Below are positions 44,368 to 56,470 of a stretch of DNA of 64,000 bases, one piece after another. Where the stretch lies: NCBI GenBank assembly GCA_036023115.1, contig JAYKKT010000073.1:12959001-13023000 (forward strand). The letters are read 5' to 3'. The number at the start of each line of letters is the position of its first letter. Position 1 is the stretch's first letter. The position numbers and the translations under genes are program-made. The notes under the pieces are model-generated. The model made no database searches. It worked only from the letters and a program-made list of their open reading frames with translations, and had not been told where the DNA came from. This DNA is from Brasenia schreberi (Eukaryota; Streptophyta; Magnoliopsida; Nymphaeales; Cabombaceae).

Positions 44368-45744
44368 TCAGATGAGTGGATAGAGCATATATACCTGCTT
44401 ATCCTTCCCGCTAGTGCTTGCATGGATGGGGAAGGGTTCCTTGAGCACAGCTTGGGCAGGCTCTAGTTCCTCGATGACCTGGAGTCGGCCTTGCTTGATC
44501 AAGTCCTCTATTTTGTTCAAAAGGGTGTAGCATTTGTTTGTATCATGGCCCTTGAGCCTATGATACTTGCAAAATTTATTTAAAAACTTCCCTTTAGGGG
44601 GTATCCCCTCGGGAACCTCGGAGAGTGTTACCATCCCCTAGGCGAGCAGGAGGTCGAGGACCTCTATGATGGGCTGCCCAAGCGGGGTATACTCCCTCTT
44701 TTCGAAAGACCTTTGAACCTTTTTATTTTTTGGTTTAGATTTTGAAGTGCAGGTCGGGCTTGATTCTACCCGGACATTCGCAATTTTTTGGGGTTTTGTC
44801 CCATTGTCAACGGTAGGCGACCCGTAAGTCCCGAGCTTTTCCTTTTCACAAGTCATCATAGACCCCCTTTTCATGTTTGCTTCGAATAGGGAAGCCTTTT
44901 TTATTAGCTTGTGGAAAGTGAAAATCTCGTGAAGTGAAAGAAGCATTTTTAACTCGGGTTTGAAATTCTTGAGGATGAGCATCACTGCACATCCTTTAAA
45001 AATAGGCTCTCTAACTTGCCCTAGAAAAGACCTCCATCGAATGATGAATGCATGAGCATCCTCGTTCAAGACTTGTTTTGTGTCCCTTAAGGTGTTTAAA
45101 GTGAGAGTCACCTCCACATTATGAGAAAATCTTTGCATAAAACAATTTGCTAACTCTTCGAAAGTTACAAATTGGCTCAAATCGTAGGAGGCGAGCTACT
45201 TAGAAGCAGTTACCTTAAGGGAGAGGAGAAACCAATATATCCACTTAGCATAGTCTTTCCTTTTCTTTTATGCTCTGCGAGAAAAGAGTTGGAGGTCGGA
45301 TCTAGGATCCCCCGTCCCGTCATACCGGTGGAAATTCGGTATGTCATCGTCGCTATCCGTTTGATAATCGGAAGGGAGGAGATCAGATAGGGCGTATGAC
45401 CTCTTTTCTTTTGCTTGACCCCTTAATAATTGTTGAAGGACCTTGAGATCTTTTAAGGTGAAAGACTCGTATTCTTTATCCCCTTTCATAGTGGAGGTCT
45501 CTTTGGGTTTCTTAGGCTTACTCATTTTTTTTCTAGCTTTTGCTTGCTTTCCATGAGATGAGCAAGATTCGACCGCTTTGGCCTCTTGGCTAAGTGCAGC
45601 GATTCTCACTTCAAACTCTTTTTTCAAATCCTCTAATGATTCTTTCTTACGAGCATGAAGCCCAGCTCGACACTTCATAAGAACCATCTGAACTTGACAT
45701 GATTTTATGGGGCTTGAAATCCTATACGTGCACAATTTTACCAA
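44368..45744 (-). pseudogene. gypsy gag with zinc-knuckle-like motif
   Basis: The Retrotrans_gag-like core is in 45180-44638 (FEELANCFMQRFSHNVEVTL, then AFIIRWRSFLGQVREP). It is followed at 44634-44368 by FCKYHRLKGHDTNKCYTL, a CCHC-like knuckle of the C-x2-H-x4-H-D-T-x2-C form seen in Tat gag. The upstream frame 45744-45268 is lysine-rich with LKDLKVLQQLLRG. A TAG at 44638 and frame changes near 45180-45270 break it. Confidence 0.75.
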
Positions 45745-45949
45745 AGTTAAAACACTTTGAAAATTTTATGAGGCTGTCTTAATCTAATTTTATTACGTGG
45801 CTTGGCGGCCCTAAAAATCTTGCCAATTTTATCTAGAGTGGCTAAAGGTGTGTGGAGTAAGTGAGCAAGCATCACAGAATTAAAATTACAAGAACAAACA
45901 TATGCAGAGATGTTGAAATCCTGTTTTTGTTTTATGAATATAATGATGT

Positions 45950-47261
45950 AAAACTCACACGACTTTAAAATGCAACAACCCTTCAATCCTCAAAGCAAAT
46001 TGCTGGAATGTAAATGAATGGAAAGTACTTTATAGCTTAGGCATTGAGGGGATTAGAAGTATAGAGGGTACATAACATATAATAAATAAGAAACATTAAA
46101 TCAAACACTTAGCGTACATGTGTGTGTATGGTGTTTCATCCACGAAATTAAACTTCCAGCAAATCTAACTATTATAACGTGGGGGGAGATGAAACTCTAT
46201 TATTACAACCCCATTTAATTAAATTTAAATGAAGAAGATGAATTGAAATTGAATCAAAATGCACTTACACGAGTTGGCACGAGAAAACCAGAGATTCACA
46301 AGCGAATTCCGGCCACTTTGGTTCTTTCTTCTTCACCCAAACTCCCTAGCACACACCTACCTACCATCTTCTTTCCCCAAACTTGGAAGTGAACGTCCTC
46401 CTTTTGCTGGAAATGTTCAACACCTAAACTAACACACACCCTTGAGATGACCTCTCTCTCTCTTTCTCTCTTGCAAGCTCCCTTTTCACACCCCCCCTTG
46501 GCCCCTTTTTATAGGCCAAGGGGGCTGGTTCTAGGAGCCTCGTTGGGGCGGGTTTTGGAGCAACTCCTTGCTTTCTTGATCTACTTGATCTAATACAAGT
46601 GGTCTATCTTGTGTTGACTTGGACCAACCCCTAGCTTCAACCGGCTAGAGTGTCACAAACTTGAGGTGGATTTACTTTAGCTTGATCATTTTGATGAAAC
46701 TTGGTTCCTTCCATGGGGACTTGGACCAACCCCATGTGGGTTGGTTTAGGGTGCCATGGCTTGAGCTTGAATGTGGCCGATTAGGCCTTTGATGCAGCCG
46801 ATCTTAGTTTACCTTGAGATTTCTTTACAACTTGATCCAACGCTCTTGGCCGGACCTAGCTATGTTTTTCCAAATCAATTCGGCCGTGCTTGAACCTGTT
46901 TCTTGAATGCTTCACGTTCCATCTTGATTTCCTCTCGTCTTGGATGAAATGGGATTTGATTTTGATAGCATTTGAACTTGATCGGGCTAGGCATGAGACT
47001 TGAACCTCGTTCCAAGTCATGCTTGCTGCATTTGCATTCCTTCACATGATGGTATTTGGGTTAGGTTGATCTTGGTTTTGAAAATGGATTTTGGTTCAAA
47101 ACCTAAGATTTCAAATCGATTACAACCTTGTAAGTTTTGAAACTTCAAACAAGTTCGAATTTCATGTTTTGAACTTTGAAACAATCTTTATGAATTGGAT
47201 TTAAAGTTTGATGAGCCTCTTTGAGATGTTTCGAAAATATTTTTATTTTCGGGTGTTTACA
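45950..47261 (-). repeat. 5' LTR of the - strand gypsy element (inner end uncertain)
   Basis: The outer end TGTAAACACCCGAAAATAAA is at 47261 and abuts RTE LINE sequence at 47262. Its start matches the + strand element's LTR start, and both contain the phrase AAGTCGTGTGAGTT (here about 45965). The inner TG...CA end and primer-binding site could not be fixed, so the LTR may run further towards 45750. Confidence 0.55.
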
Positions 47262-50232
47262 GGTACTCAAGAAAGAAAAAAGCTCGAAATGGAGTTGATA
47301 TTATTGTAAATAAAGATTTAAAGGATAGAGCAGTAAACATACAACGATATGGTGAGCGAATTATGATGGTAAAATTAATACTAAGAGTACAGGCTTTGAA
47401 TATAGTTTGTCCTTATGCACCATAAGTAGGATTAGAAAATAGTATAAAGAAGGCATTTTGGGAGGAGTTAAATAAGATAATTTAAAGAATTCCACAAAGA
47501 AAAATGATTTGTTTAGGAGGAGACTTAAATGGACATTTCGATAAAGATGTATTAGGTATCAAGGTATTCAATCAAAACTATGGTTTTGGGGATATAAATG
47601 TGGAGGGTAGAGAGATTTTAAATTTTGTTGTGGCTTTTGATGTCTTATACCCAATATCATTTTCAAGAAACAAGATGAACATTTAATTACTTATATGTGT
47701 GGTTTGTCACAAATAAAAATTGATTATTTTATTTATACGAAAAAAGATTGATTGTGTTGTAAAGATTTCAAAGTAATTCTAAGAGAAAGCTTAACTACTT
47801 AACATCAATTTTTAGTAATAGATTTTGTAGGTAAAAAAATAATCAAAGAAGAATAAAGTGCATAAAGCTATTCTGACAAGATGGTGGAACCTCAAATGTG
47901 AAAAAGAAGTTTTATTTAAACAAAAGTTTTTCAATAAAATGCATAAAATTATGTAGGTACATCTTTTGATTCGTGGAATAATATGGTTATACATATTAGG
48001 AAAGTGGTAAAAGATGTGTTAGGTAAAACTAAGGAAGGTGTATCAGTACAAAAAGGAGCTTTATGGTGAAGCAAAAGCCAAAATTTGAGAGGATTATATA
48101 AAAAACTTAACTCAAAAGAAGGTGAAAGAGATATTTTTAGGATACCTAAGACTAGAGATAAGAAAACTACAGAACTTACTTTTGTTAGATACATCAAATA
48201 TGAGGATGCGATGATTTGAGTAGTGAACGATGATATCAAAAATAGATGGAAAAATTATTTTTATAAGCTTTGAATGAAAATACATATGTTAGTGTTATCT
48301 TAGGAGAGTTAGCCAAATCAAAAAAGTATACAAACCGGAAATTGTATCAGTGTATTCAAAAGAATGAAGTCAAAGAGACTCTTAAATATATGAAGGTTAG
48401 TAAATTTGTTGGAATAGATAATATTGCTAAAGAAGTATGAAAAATTCTAAGAGAGATGAGGCTCACTTGACTCACAAGACTATTTAATGAAATATGAAGA
48501 ACCTAAAAGATGCCTGAGGAATAAAGAGCGAGTACATTTATACCCATATATAAGAACAAGAGATATTCAGAATTGTTCGAACTATCGAGGTATCAAGTTA
48601 ATGAGTCATACTATGAATTATGGGAAAGAATTGTCGAATGTAGGTTAAGACAAGTATTGAGTACAACAAAGAACCAATTCATATTCATTTCTGACAAATC
48701 TACTATTGAGGCAATTCACCTATTGAGATGTCTTATAAAATATTTTAGAACAAAAAAAAGAACCTTCACATGATATTTATTGATGTAAAGAAACTTACGA
48801 TAAGGTACCAAAAGATGTACTTTGGAGAACCTTGGAAAAGAGAGGTATCCCATTGATATATATAAATTTTATAAGAGACATCATGATGATGCAAAAACTT
48901 GTGAGGATTTATGAAGGAATGACATTCCTTTGAAGTTAATATTGGGTTAAATCATGAATCAACTTTAAATCCATATTTATTTATATTGGTCATTGATGAG
49001 TTAACAAAACATATTAAAGATGAAGTACCTTGGTGTATGTTATTTGCAGATGACATTGTGTTAGTGGATGGGTGAAAGAAAAAAGTTAATGAAAATTATA
49101 ACTATGGAGATAAATATTAAAAAGTAAAGACTTTCGACTTGGTAGAACAAAGATAAAGTATATGAAATATAAGTTTGATCATTTTAGTACTTCAGAGGAC
49201 ATAAAAATTGAGATTGACCCAAATTGTATCTCTCAAAAAAAAAGTTTCAAATACCTAGGGTCAACTTTTCAAAGTGATGAAAAATGGATAAAGATGTTAC
49301 GAATAAAATTAATGTCGGTTGGTTAAAATAGAGAGTTATCAGATATTCTTAGTGATAAGAAGATATCATTAAAATGTAAATGTAAATATTATAAAGCAAT
49401 AATTAGACCTGCTATGTTTTATGGTTTTGAGTGTTGGGGAGTTAATTATCAACATGTGCAAAAGATGTACGTAGCATACATGAAGATGTTGAGATGGATG
49501 AGTGAAAATTGTTTAGATGGTTTGAATATATAGAAACATGAGTGTTGATTAGTTAAAATAGAGAGTGGCATCACATATTCTGTGTGATAAGAAAATATCA
49601 TTAAAGTTGAAAGGTAAATATTATAGAGCAACAATTAAACCTGTTATATTTTATGATTTTGAGTGTTGGGGAGTTAATCATCAACATGTGCAAAAGATGT
49701 ATGTAGCATAAATGAAGATGTTGAGATGATGAGTGAAAATCATTTAGATGGTTTGAATATATAGAAAGATAACCAAAGGTAAATATTATAGTGTTGATTG
49801 GTTAAAATAGAGAGGGACATCACGTATTTTGTGCGATAAGAAGATATCATTAAAGTTGAAAGGTAAATATTATAGAGCAACAATTAAACCTCGTTTTATG
49901 ATTTTGAGTGTTGGGGAGTTAATCATCAATATGTGCAAAAGATGTACGTAGCATAAATGAAGATGTTGAGATGGATGAGTGAAAATCGTTTAGATGACTT
50001 GAACATATAGAAAGATGATCAAAGAATGCTCACGTAAGAAGATATAAAAAAACTAGATTGTGAAAATGTTAAAAGAGAAAGAGGACGACTACAAAAGTGT
50101 CGGAAAAAAATATAAAGAATGATGTAGTTTGTATTGAGTTAGAATCATACATAATAGGAGTTTGTGGAAACAAAGAATCCATGTAGCCGACCCATCTAGG
50201 ATGAAAAAAGGCTTAGTTGTTGTTGTTGTTAT
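47262..50232 (+). mobile_element. RTE-type LINE, 5' truncated and decayed
   Basis: The endonuclease part (47280-47700) reads VDIIVNKDLKDRAVNIQRYG, then ICLGGDLNGHFDKDVLG and FGDINVEGREILNFVVAFD, which is the RTE apurinic-endonuclease pattern. The RT follows with an IKLMSH.M..LWERIVECRLR block (48590-48660), NQF..ISDKSTIEAIHLLR and the catalytic [11 protein letters not shown] (FADD at 49043-49054). The 3' end is GGCTTAGTTGTTGTTGTTG (50209-50228). Many stops and frameshifts make it inactive. Its left edge meets the LTR of the - strand gypsy element. Confidence 0.8.
49316..50022 (+). repeat. three-copy tandem repeat inside the RTE LINE
   Basis: Three direct copies start near 49323, 49551 and 49800 with GGTTAAAATAGAGAG. 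Each contains AAGATATCATTAAAG, GTAAATATTATAGAGCAAC, GAGTGTTGGGGAGTTAATC, ATGTGCAAAAGATGTA and GATGAGTGAAAATC. The period is about 230-250 bp. The unit corresponds to part of the RT C-terminal region present once in other RTE copies here. Confidence 0.85.
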
Positions 50233-50714
50233 GGAATCCACGCATTCAAATGTATCACCGGTCTCTAACAAACACATCCGAGTGATGCCAACAGAAAAAA
50301 AATGACTGAGCAACACTTCTCTCACGTTAGTCCTTGATTCTTTCCCGCAGGCGAATTTCGGTAGAGCAAGTTTGTGCCCCCACCGTGTTAATATAATCAA
50401 TGGCCTCTCTCTCTCACACACACACACGCTCAGAGGCAACTGGATTCATTGATATTCCAGATGGAAGGCTTTTCTCAACGTTAGTCTTTAGACTTTGTTG
50501 CATCTTCTATTGAAAAGTACGCTGCTGTTTCCAGCACTAAGATGTGAATCCAACAAAAACTTCAAAGCTAAGCATGATGGAGCAAGAATAGCACTAGAAC
50601 GCTGACCACATTTAAGTAAGAGAATTTTGTCACATCAATGGTTTTCAGATATTCCTAATTCTTAGTTCTAACAGTAATTGTACTTATGTAGATTAAAATA
50701 TTATCATGTCACCG
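50233..50714. other. non-coding
   Basis: AT-rich DNA downstream of the RTE tail, with a short CT/CA tract near 50404-50428. No gene was recognised. Confidence 0.5.
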
Positions 50715-50805
50715 TAGGTAGTTGGCCAAATCTAGATGCACGCCCCAGGTATCGAACTCATGGTCTTCAACTTGTGAGTCGACCCTAGCCAGGTCAGACA
50801 TTGAC
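50715..50805 (-). repeat. tRNA-derived SINE fragment
   Basis: On the - strand: GGCTAGGGTCGACTCACAAGTTGAAG, then B box CATGAGTTCGATACCTGG and GCGTGCATCTAGA. It is close to the + strand copy at 18700-18810 (same GACC/TCACAAGTTGAAG..CATGAGTTCGATACC order). Confidence 0.65.
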
Positions 50806-51914
50806 TGTTGTACAACCACCATAAGTAATTTACCTTCGACATAAGCAACTGCTCCTAATTACTGATCCAAAGCATGTAAATTTGCGTTTTCAACATGTTC
50901 TAGTGTGCAAAAGAACAACTAAAAACATGCCAATTTCTTTTTTGTTTTGTTACGACATTGTTGTAAGTTCTCCAATTCTATTGTGCAGCATTATCTGAAA
51001 ACGGGAAAACGAAATGAAGGTCGAAACACAATCTGCGCCAACGACAGCCCCACCCCAGATTTTCTCCACGCCAGTAAGAGAAAGATCTGCTATTATTCGC
51101 CCTCAATACCCTGCATGAAGCTGCTGGAGCATGAAGACGAGCCTATCGTCATTTTTTTTATTGCTAAGATGGGATTAGACAGACCCTACCAGATTACAAA
51201 TGGGTATAATTGTACAGAATGTAAGAAGGGACTAATGAGGACCCTTCAAAACAAGAGGAAGAAACAAGTACTCGTAATCCTGTGTACAGGACTAACAGTG
51301 TTACCTATCACAGAACAATAAGAGAGGGAGATTGGAGGAGTGAATCCTAAAAAATCAAAGAGACGAAACCCAAAACCGCTTACAAGGAAGGATGATTGAA
51401 TGGGAAGTACAATGTTTTGTCTCATTCTCTAAGCCATCACGAAGTTCGAATAACATCCAAGAGAGAGACCTTGTGCTAGCAGTGATGATGTCGTTGCTGA
51501 TTCCGCTGGATAAGGGTTGTTGCTGCACTGACACAGTATAAATAGAGACTCAGTAGTATATCAGCTGCCTTTTATAATGGTGGCGACATGCTTTTATCCT
51601 ACTCCCTGCCCATCGTCATGTTGGTGATGCCTAAGATCGAACTCCAGACAGCAAAGATCCTGCCCGATCCTATAGATTTTGGTGAAAGTGAAAGGCTCAG
51701 TCCGGCGATCTCCCTACTTCCAAGTGTGATCTTCAGCTACTGTCTCCAAAAATGGCGAAGACGCAGATGGTGGACATAGGGTGGATGAAAAAGCAGAGGA
51801 ATTAATCAGTTAATGAGGGTCAGAGGTTTACTATTCTAGAATCCAGAGGAGCCTCCTCCCTTATCTTGGTGTGGGACCAACTCTTGCCTCATAACAGGAC
51901 TTCTCGCACTCACG
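50806..51914. other. non-coding, possible weak promoter
   Basis: No recognised gene. A TATAAATA word at about 51537 precedes a 63-codon open frame at 51588-51779 (+) with no known domain. There is not enough to call a gene. Confidence 0.4.
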
Positions 51915-52022
51915 GTGTTAGCCCACCTGGTAGGGCCCTCGACTTGTATGTTGTAGACCACAAGTTCGACTCCTAGGGCGTCCATACCCAGCTTCTGCCT
52001 CTCGTCTACCCAAAAAGTATGC
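51915..52022 (+). repeat. tRNA-derived SINE fragment
   Basis: A box-like TTAGCCCACCTGGTAGGGC and B box ACAAGTTCGACTCCTAGG, then GTCCATACCCAGCTTCTGCC. This is the same architecture as the other SINE copies, with a diverged head. Confidence 0.6.
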
Positions 52023-55000
52023 AACAAGAGGACTTTTCAAGAGGTCATGCATCGGAGTACCACCTCGTTTGATCATGCTTTACTTTAAAGTTCTAATGAG
52101 ATTCAATATCGGGTTGCACCCACTTGGTGGGGGGGACAAGCTTGGCCTTCACTTTGGTTTTATAAATGTTCCAGTAGCGCCTTACTAATATGTTGGCCAT
52201 GTACGAATTTTGTCCACCAACTAAATATTTAGTTCAGTGTTGAGCCTATCTACTCCTATTGCTCTCAAATAGTTTATAGCTGGAACCCTTCACCTTCTGC
52301 AATTAGGCTTACATTCAGCAATGGAACAGGAAGCACATGCAGATTGTCGTGACGGCCTTCTAGTTGTGCACTATCACATAAAAAAAGACACAAGCACAGT
52401 AATCACCATCCTGATAAACACAACCATCTTGCAACGCCGTCGTCGACTTCACAACACTTATCATCGCTATTAACAAAATATATGGGCTAAAATGGACATG
52501 AAGATTCACTTAATATTTTGCAAGCTATTGTTATTCTATAGGGAATCACGTTACAGATGATCCACCTTGTAGTTGTCCAAGTTCAATGAAATAGACCCAA
52601 AAAAGACATTGCGAGGGAACAAACTTGGGGAGGAACTTAGACCACTGCTCTGATGAAGTTTGGGTTTGGGCGCAGACATTAACAAGAAATAACAAATAGA
52701 AGATGGCATGCATTGGTTTCATGACTTCATGCACAACCATCTTAAGAAGTAATGTAGCACTACAAGCATCTATTTTATTAACTTTAGATGGAGAACTTAA
52801 AGAGAGAAGCAGGTAACTGAAACCTCACCACTCCGCGTGAATCACAAAGTACCCAATAATGTTCAAGAATCATTCAAAAGTCGAATAACATAGCAAGCGT
52901 CCAAAATAACCAGTGACATACCTGGTCATGGCCAGGTGAGGTGGCTGCCTCACACTAAATCCAAAACAATCCAACAAATCAATCAAGCAGTCAATCTTTT
53001 TGAAAATTATACAGACCCTAACCGCAATTTCACCCAGTTAGACTTCGCCTCACCCCGGAAAACTTTCGAGGTCTGCCACTGAGATTAACTACATGTTATC
53101 CGGTAAGGTAATTTTGGCTCCAACTTTTGCTACCTGTCAGTTTGTTCATGCATTCCTGATCGGGTAGACATTGAATACAGTTACCAACAGCCAAGATAAA
53201 AATTACAGCTTGATAGTGGTGAAGAACCAAAACAACTATCATAGCCAGCTTAGAATGTCATGTCTCAAGCAAGTTTTCTGAAGCATTATTTGGTCGCTAC
53301 TATTCTGCCTGATAATACCTCTATCCTCCGTCTGCAGTACACACTTTTAAAACCATGGAAGTTGGCTGGGAACCCGCAAATTATCAAAATACGGTCTCCC
53401 AGGACGGAAGGAACTACGCTTTCAGATAGGATCCAGATAATTTCAACAAGCTTTAAGAGAACAATTCAAGGATATGGAGGATGTTCCATATTAAAGAGAC
53501 CCAAGATGCTTTTCAGTAGCAGATAGATCTCATCATTAATTCAGTGAAGCAGACTATATCTTCATCGTGTGCTTGACCAAAAATGACAGTTTGAAAACAG
53601 CCGAAAAGAGTCCATTGAATGCCTTATAAATATCTTGCTCATGATCAAGGTCAAGAAAGATCCTACAAACATCTGGGCTACTTCTGAATGTCAAACCCAT
53701 GTGATGACAAGTGCATATAGAAAACTAATCCTCTGAAAGCCTTGGACACTGCCATGAAAGCATTCTCATTTTCATTTTCATTTCCTTCTGGAAAACTGAC
53801 CTCAAACACAAATTTTTTACAAGTATTCTTGATAATTACTTCATCCGCCTCATCAAGTACATGGGAATCCCTCATATGGTTTTTAAGTAGAAAGAATGAT
53901 GCATTAAATGAACACCACATAGCTCAGAAGTCAGAAAAACAAAAGATTTGAGAAAATCTTCTTAAGGACATATTTCAAGCCATGTGCTGCTGCAATTAGC
54001 TAAAGAATCATCATATTCTTCAAAAAGAATAAATGAAAAACCTGCGAGGATGCAGAGCACTTTCCAAGAGACCCATCTAGAACTCATGAAAAAGAAATTC
54101 TACTAACCAAACTCAAATTAAATCTCAAAGAAAAGAAAAGGAAACTGCAAAACGAATTTCTCCAGGAATGAAAGACAATCCACAATCACGCTGATCACAA
54201 TCCATTATTAACATTGCATAGGAGCTGTTCGCAGCGTCATACACATGTAATCTCTTAAGCTTCACTCCAAATCCTAACAATGAACATATGCTAATTCCAG
54301 CAAGTCAACACGCTGCCTTAAGGATGCATCTCTTCAATCACACCGACTAAATATCTCAAGGAAAGAAAAGGAAAGAGTTGCAGTAATATAACATTAAGGC
54401 TTGCACTAGGACACTCAACTCAGAAGAAGAAGCCCATCAACTAGGGGATTAAATTGTAACTCAACATGTCAAGCTAAAAGGTTGAGTTCATCAGTGAACC
54501 TGGTAAACCAAAAACCGTAGAGTTGATGATGGAATCTGATAAAGCAGGCTACTCGAACTATTATAACGGTACTTTCAATGCAAGACTTCTACATCTTCAA
54601 TGATGTTCCAACAACTAGCCAAAAGGAAGTTCTCCATAAATCATACACTTAAAGAACCAAAGCAGATGTCGACTTGCTAACACAATTGTTAACATGCAGT
54701 TGAAAGCTAAGTTACAATCGAGCATTAGAGTCACTCTTGACGGTTGATGGTTTAAAGAAATCCGACTTCACTATCGCAAGTAAATCAAAACATGTCACCA
54801 TCATAAAGGTAAGAGAGAGTTGTAGAACAAGTCCAAGCAAGTGAAACTGATCTGATCGGTCATCATACCCACCATAGATTCTCCAAGAAGAATCAAAAGA
54901 AGGGCGAATGGTATATACGAACAAACAGAAAAGGTCCAATCCAAGAGTGGGCACTTCTATACAACAAAACCCTATTGTAGTAAAGCATCTAAAAGTTTCA

Positions 55001-55097
55001 CAAATTGTGATTTTGCTAAGCATAATTGATCGTAAGAGCCTCGAGAAAGAAACAATTTTTTCCATACATTTTGCATCGAATCTACTGTCCACCCCGT
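52023..55097. other. mostly non-coding, unassigned short frames
   Basis: No known family was recognised. On the - strand an 80-codon frame (53920-53678) ending FYMHLSSHGF continues, after a one-base shift, as LTFRSSPDVCRIFLDLDHEQ to about 53550. This looks more protein-like than its surroundings and may be a decayed gene fragment. Another - strand frame (52740-52546) has a hydrophobic start (MHAIFYLLFLVNVCAQ), but no support beyond that. Positions 54700-55097 are probably the 3' UTR of the DUF716 gene. A TGAGG/CAGTGGCAGACC-type repeat piece lies at 52918-53090. Confidence 0.35.
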
Positions 55098-56009
55098 TCA
55101 AGGCTGTATCTCCTTCGCCAACGATTTCATCTGCAGATGGTTCTCGCCATCGACCGCCGATGAAGAAGCCGTCGCCAGCGGTTCGTAGGCTCCAAACCTC
55201 CTAACCCCCACAACTTTCACGACCAAGGCGTAGGCGACGACAACGACGATCAGAACGAATATCACGTGGAAGACGAAGACAAGATCCAGGAGAGCCAACG
55301 CGCGGAATCTCGAGTCCTCAAGATCACAGGTGGTGGATCCCTCAACGCCGGGCTTGACGTCGAGAAGGCGATGGCAACCCTCCGGGATGAACGCCTCTAC
55401 ATAGAGAGAGAGCCCCGTCTGGAGCACCCACAAGCCCTGCAGGCAGACCGACGCCCCCAGGGCGAAATCGGCCACAAAGAGTCTCGGATTGCAGGCCAGT
55501 GTGAACGAGAGCGCCGCCGAGACGGCGGAGACGTCGGAAGCGAGGGATTCGCATTTCCCCTGAATGCCGGAGGTGACGCTGGAGGACGCGCGGAGGACGG
55601 AGGCGTGGAGCGCGAAGCCGGCAGCAATGAGGAGGAAGAAGAAGTCAGGGGGGAAAGGGAAGAGAGAGGTGACGTCCGAGAGGAGGAGGATGAGGGTGAG
55701 GACGAGGAAGAAGAGGAGCACGGCGGCGGTTTGGAGGGAGGAGAAGCGGTAGACGGGGGTGGAGCCCTTGACGAGGGGATCGGAGTCGGCAGACACGAGA
55801 ATGGCGTGGAAAAAAGCGAGGGAAATAAATCCGAGGAGGAGGTGGAGCTGGAGGTGGCGCAGCCTGTGGGAGAAGATGAAAGGGTGCCAAGGGCGGGCGG
55901 CGAACTCGCGCGACGACCGAAGATGGTTCCGCGCGGAGCACGCGACGTGCCACAGACCCAAACAGAAGAGAGACGCCGACGACAGGATGTGGCCCAACAA
56001 AGCGGCCAT
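55098..56009 (-). CDS. DUF716 (TMEM45-like) multi-span membrane protein
   Basis: A single uninterrupted exon of 303 codons plus stop, starting at the ATG at 56009 (MAALLGHILSSASLFCLGLWH). The N terminus with its GH...GLWH pattern, the WHPF...RHLQLHLL segment near residues 40-58 and about seven hydrophobic spans (roughly 5-22, 52-72, 90-112, 120-140, 160-180, 186-208, 238-268) match plant DUF716 proteins, related to animal TMEM45. Some plant members are linked to virus or stress response, but the molecular role is unknown. The tail after residue 270 is hydrophilic and probably cytosolic. The coding region is markedly GC-rich (S, A and R codons ending in C/G) against AT-rich flanks, which produces large false open frames on both strands. 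The leader is CT-rich on the coding strand. The gene appears intact. Confidence 0.85.
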   Translation of the reverse strand: MAALLGHILSSASLFCLGLWHVACSARNHLRSSREFAARPWHPFIFSHRLRHLQLHLLLGFISLAFFHAILVSADSDPLVKGSTPVYRFSSLQTAAVLLFFLVLTLILLLSDVTSLFPFPPDFFFLLIAAGFALHASVLRASSSVTSGIQGKCESLASDVSAVSAALSFTLACNPRLFVADFALGASVCLQGLWVLQTGLSLYVEAFIPEGCHRLLDVKPGVEGSTTCDLEDSRFRALALLDLVFVFHVIFVLIVVVVAYALVVKVVGVRRFGAYEPLATASSSAVDGENHLQMKSLAKEIQP

Positions 56010-56210
56010 CTCTCCCCCTCTGTCTCGCTCTTCGTCTGCCTAAGGGAAAGAAGAAGAAGAAGAGAAAGGCCGGCCGCTTCCCTTCCGTTTGATGGTTTGA
56101 CACTGATAAGGTCTATGGGTCCATCACCCACTCTTTGTTACAGTTGACCCTTGGCTCGGTCAGGTGGGTCCGGCCAGGCAAACCGGCCAATTAAGTGGGT
56201 TTCCATTTGC

Positions 56211-56219
56211 TTTATAAAT
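56211..56219 (-). promoter_or_regulatory. candidate TATA box of the DUF716 gene
   Basis: ATTTATAAA on the - strand, about 200 nt before the ATG at 56009. This would imply a leader of about 170 nt that covers the CT-rich stretch near 56040-56070. Position-based inference. Confidence 0.35.
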
Positions 56220-56340
56220 ATGTCTAAGAGTCAATGGCATATATTATATTGAAGATTAATCTTGAAAGGGTCAAGTTTTGTATCAATCTAAAGATAATTA
56301 GAATAAAAGAATTTGCCTCTACATCAAAGCAAGTGGTGTT

Positions 56341-56470
56341 TCTTTTCTTTCTTTTTTTAAATAAAAGGCCAAAGCCTAACGCACACATGCATGCACTCCC
56401 CAAGAATCGAACTCGCCACCCATTCGAGAGTCAGAGATACAAGATCAGCCGAGGGGCTCAAGGCCGATTC
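56341..56470 (-). repeat. tRNA-derived SINE fragment
   Basis: On the - strand: a head with GGCTGATCTTGTATCTCTGACTC, B box GCGAGTTCGATTCTTGGGG, GTGCATGCATGTGTGCGTTAGGCTTTGGCC and an A-rich tail (reads TTAAAAAAAG). The order matches the copy at 57070-57190. Confidence 0.6.

Larger units (their letters stand above)
41694..47261 (-). mobile_element. Tat-type Ty3/gypsy retrotransposon, 3' truncated
   Basis: Read on the - strand: 5' LTR from 47261 (TGTAAACACCCG), gag, zinc knuckle, protease, G-patch region, lysine-rich linker, and the first half of the RT. It ends abruptly at 41694, after the Tyr-Val of the catalytic YVDD motif, where the LTR of the + strand element starts. RNase H, integrase and 3' LTR are missing and are not found beyond the + strand element either. 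All frames carry stops. Confidence 0.85.

Noticed and set aside
55397..56131. Ser/Pro-rich 244-codon - strand frame
   Set aside because: An alternative frame of the same GC-rich DUF716 region; low-complexity Ser/Pro composition.
55266..56147. 293-codon + strand frame rich in Glu, Gly and Arg
   Set aside because: It is the antisense shadow of the GC-rich DUF716 gene. Low complexity, no homology, and the - strand frame has clear membrane spans.
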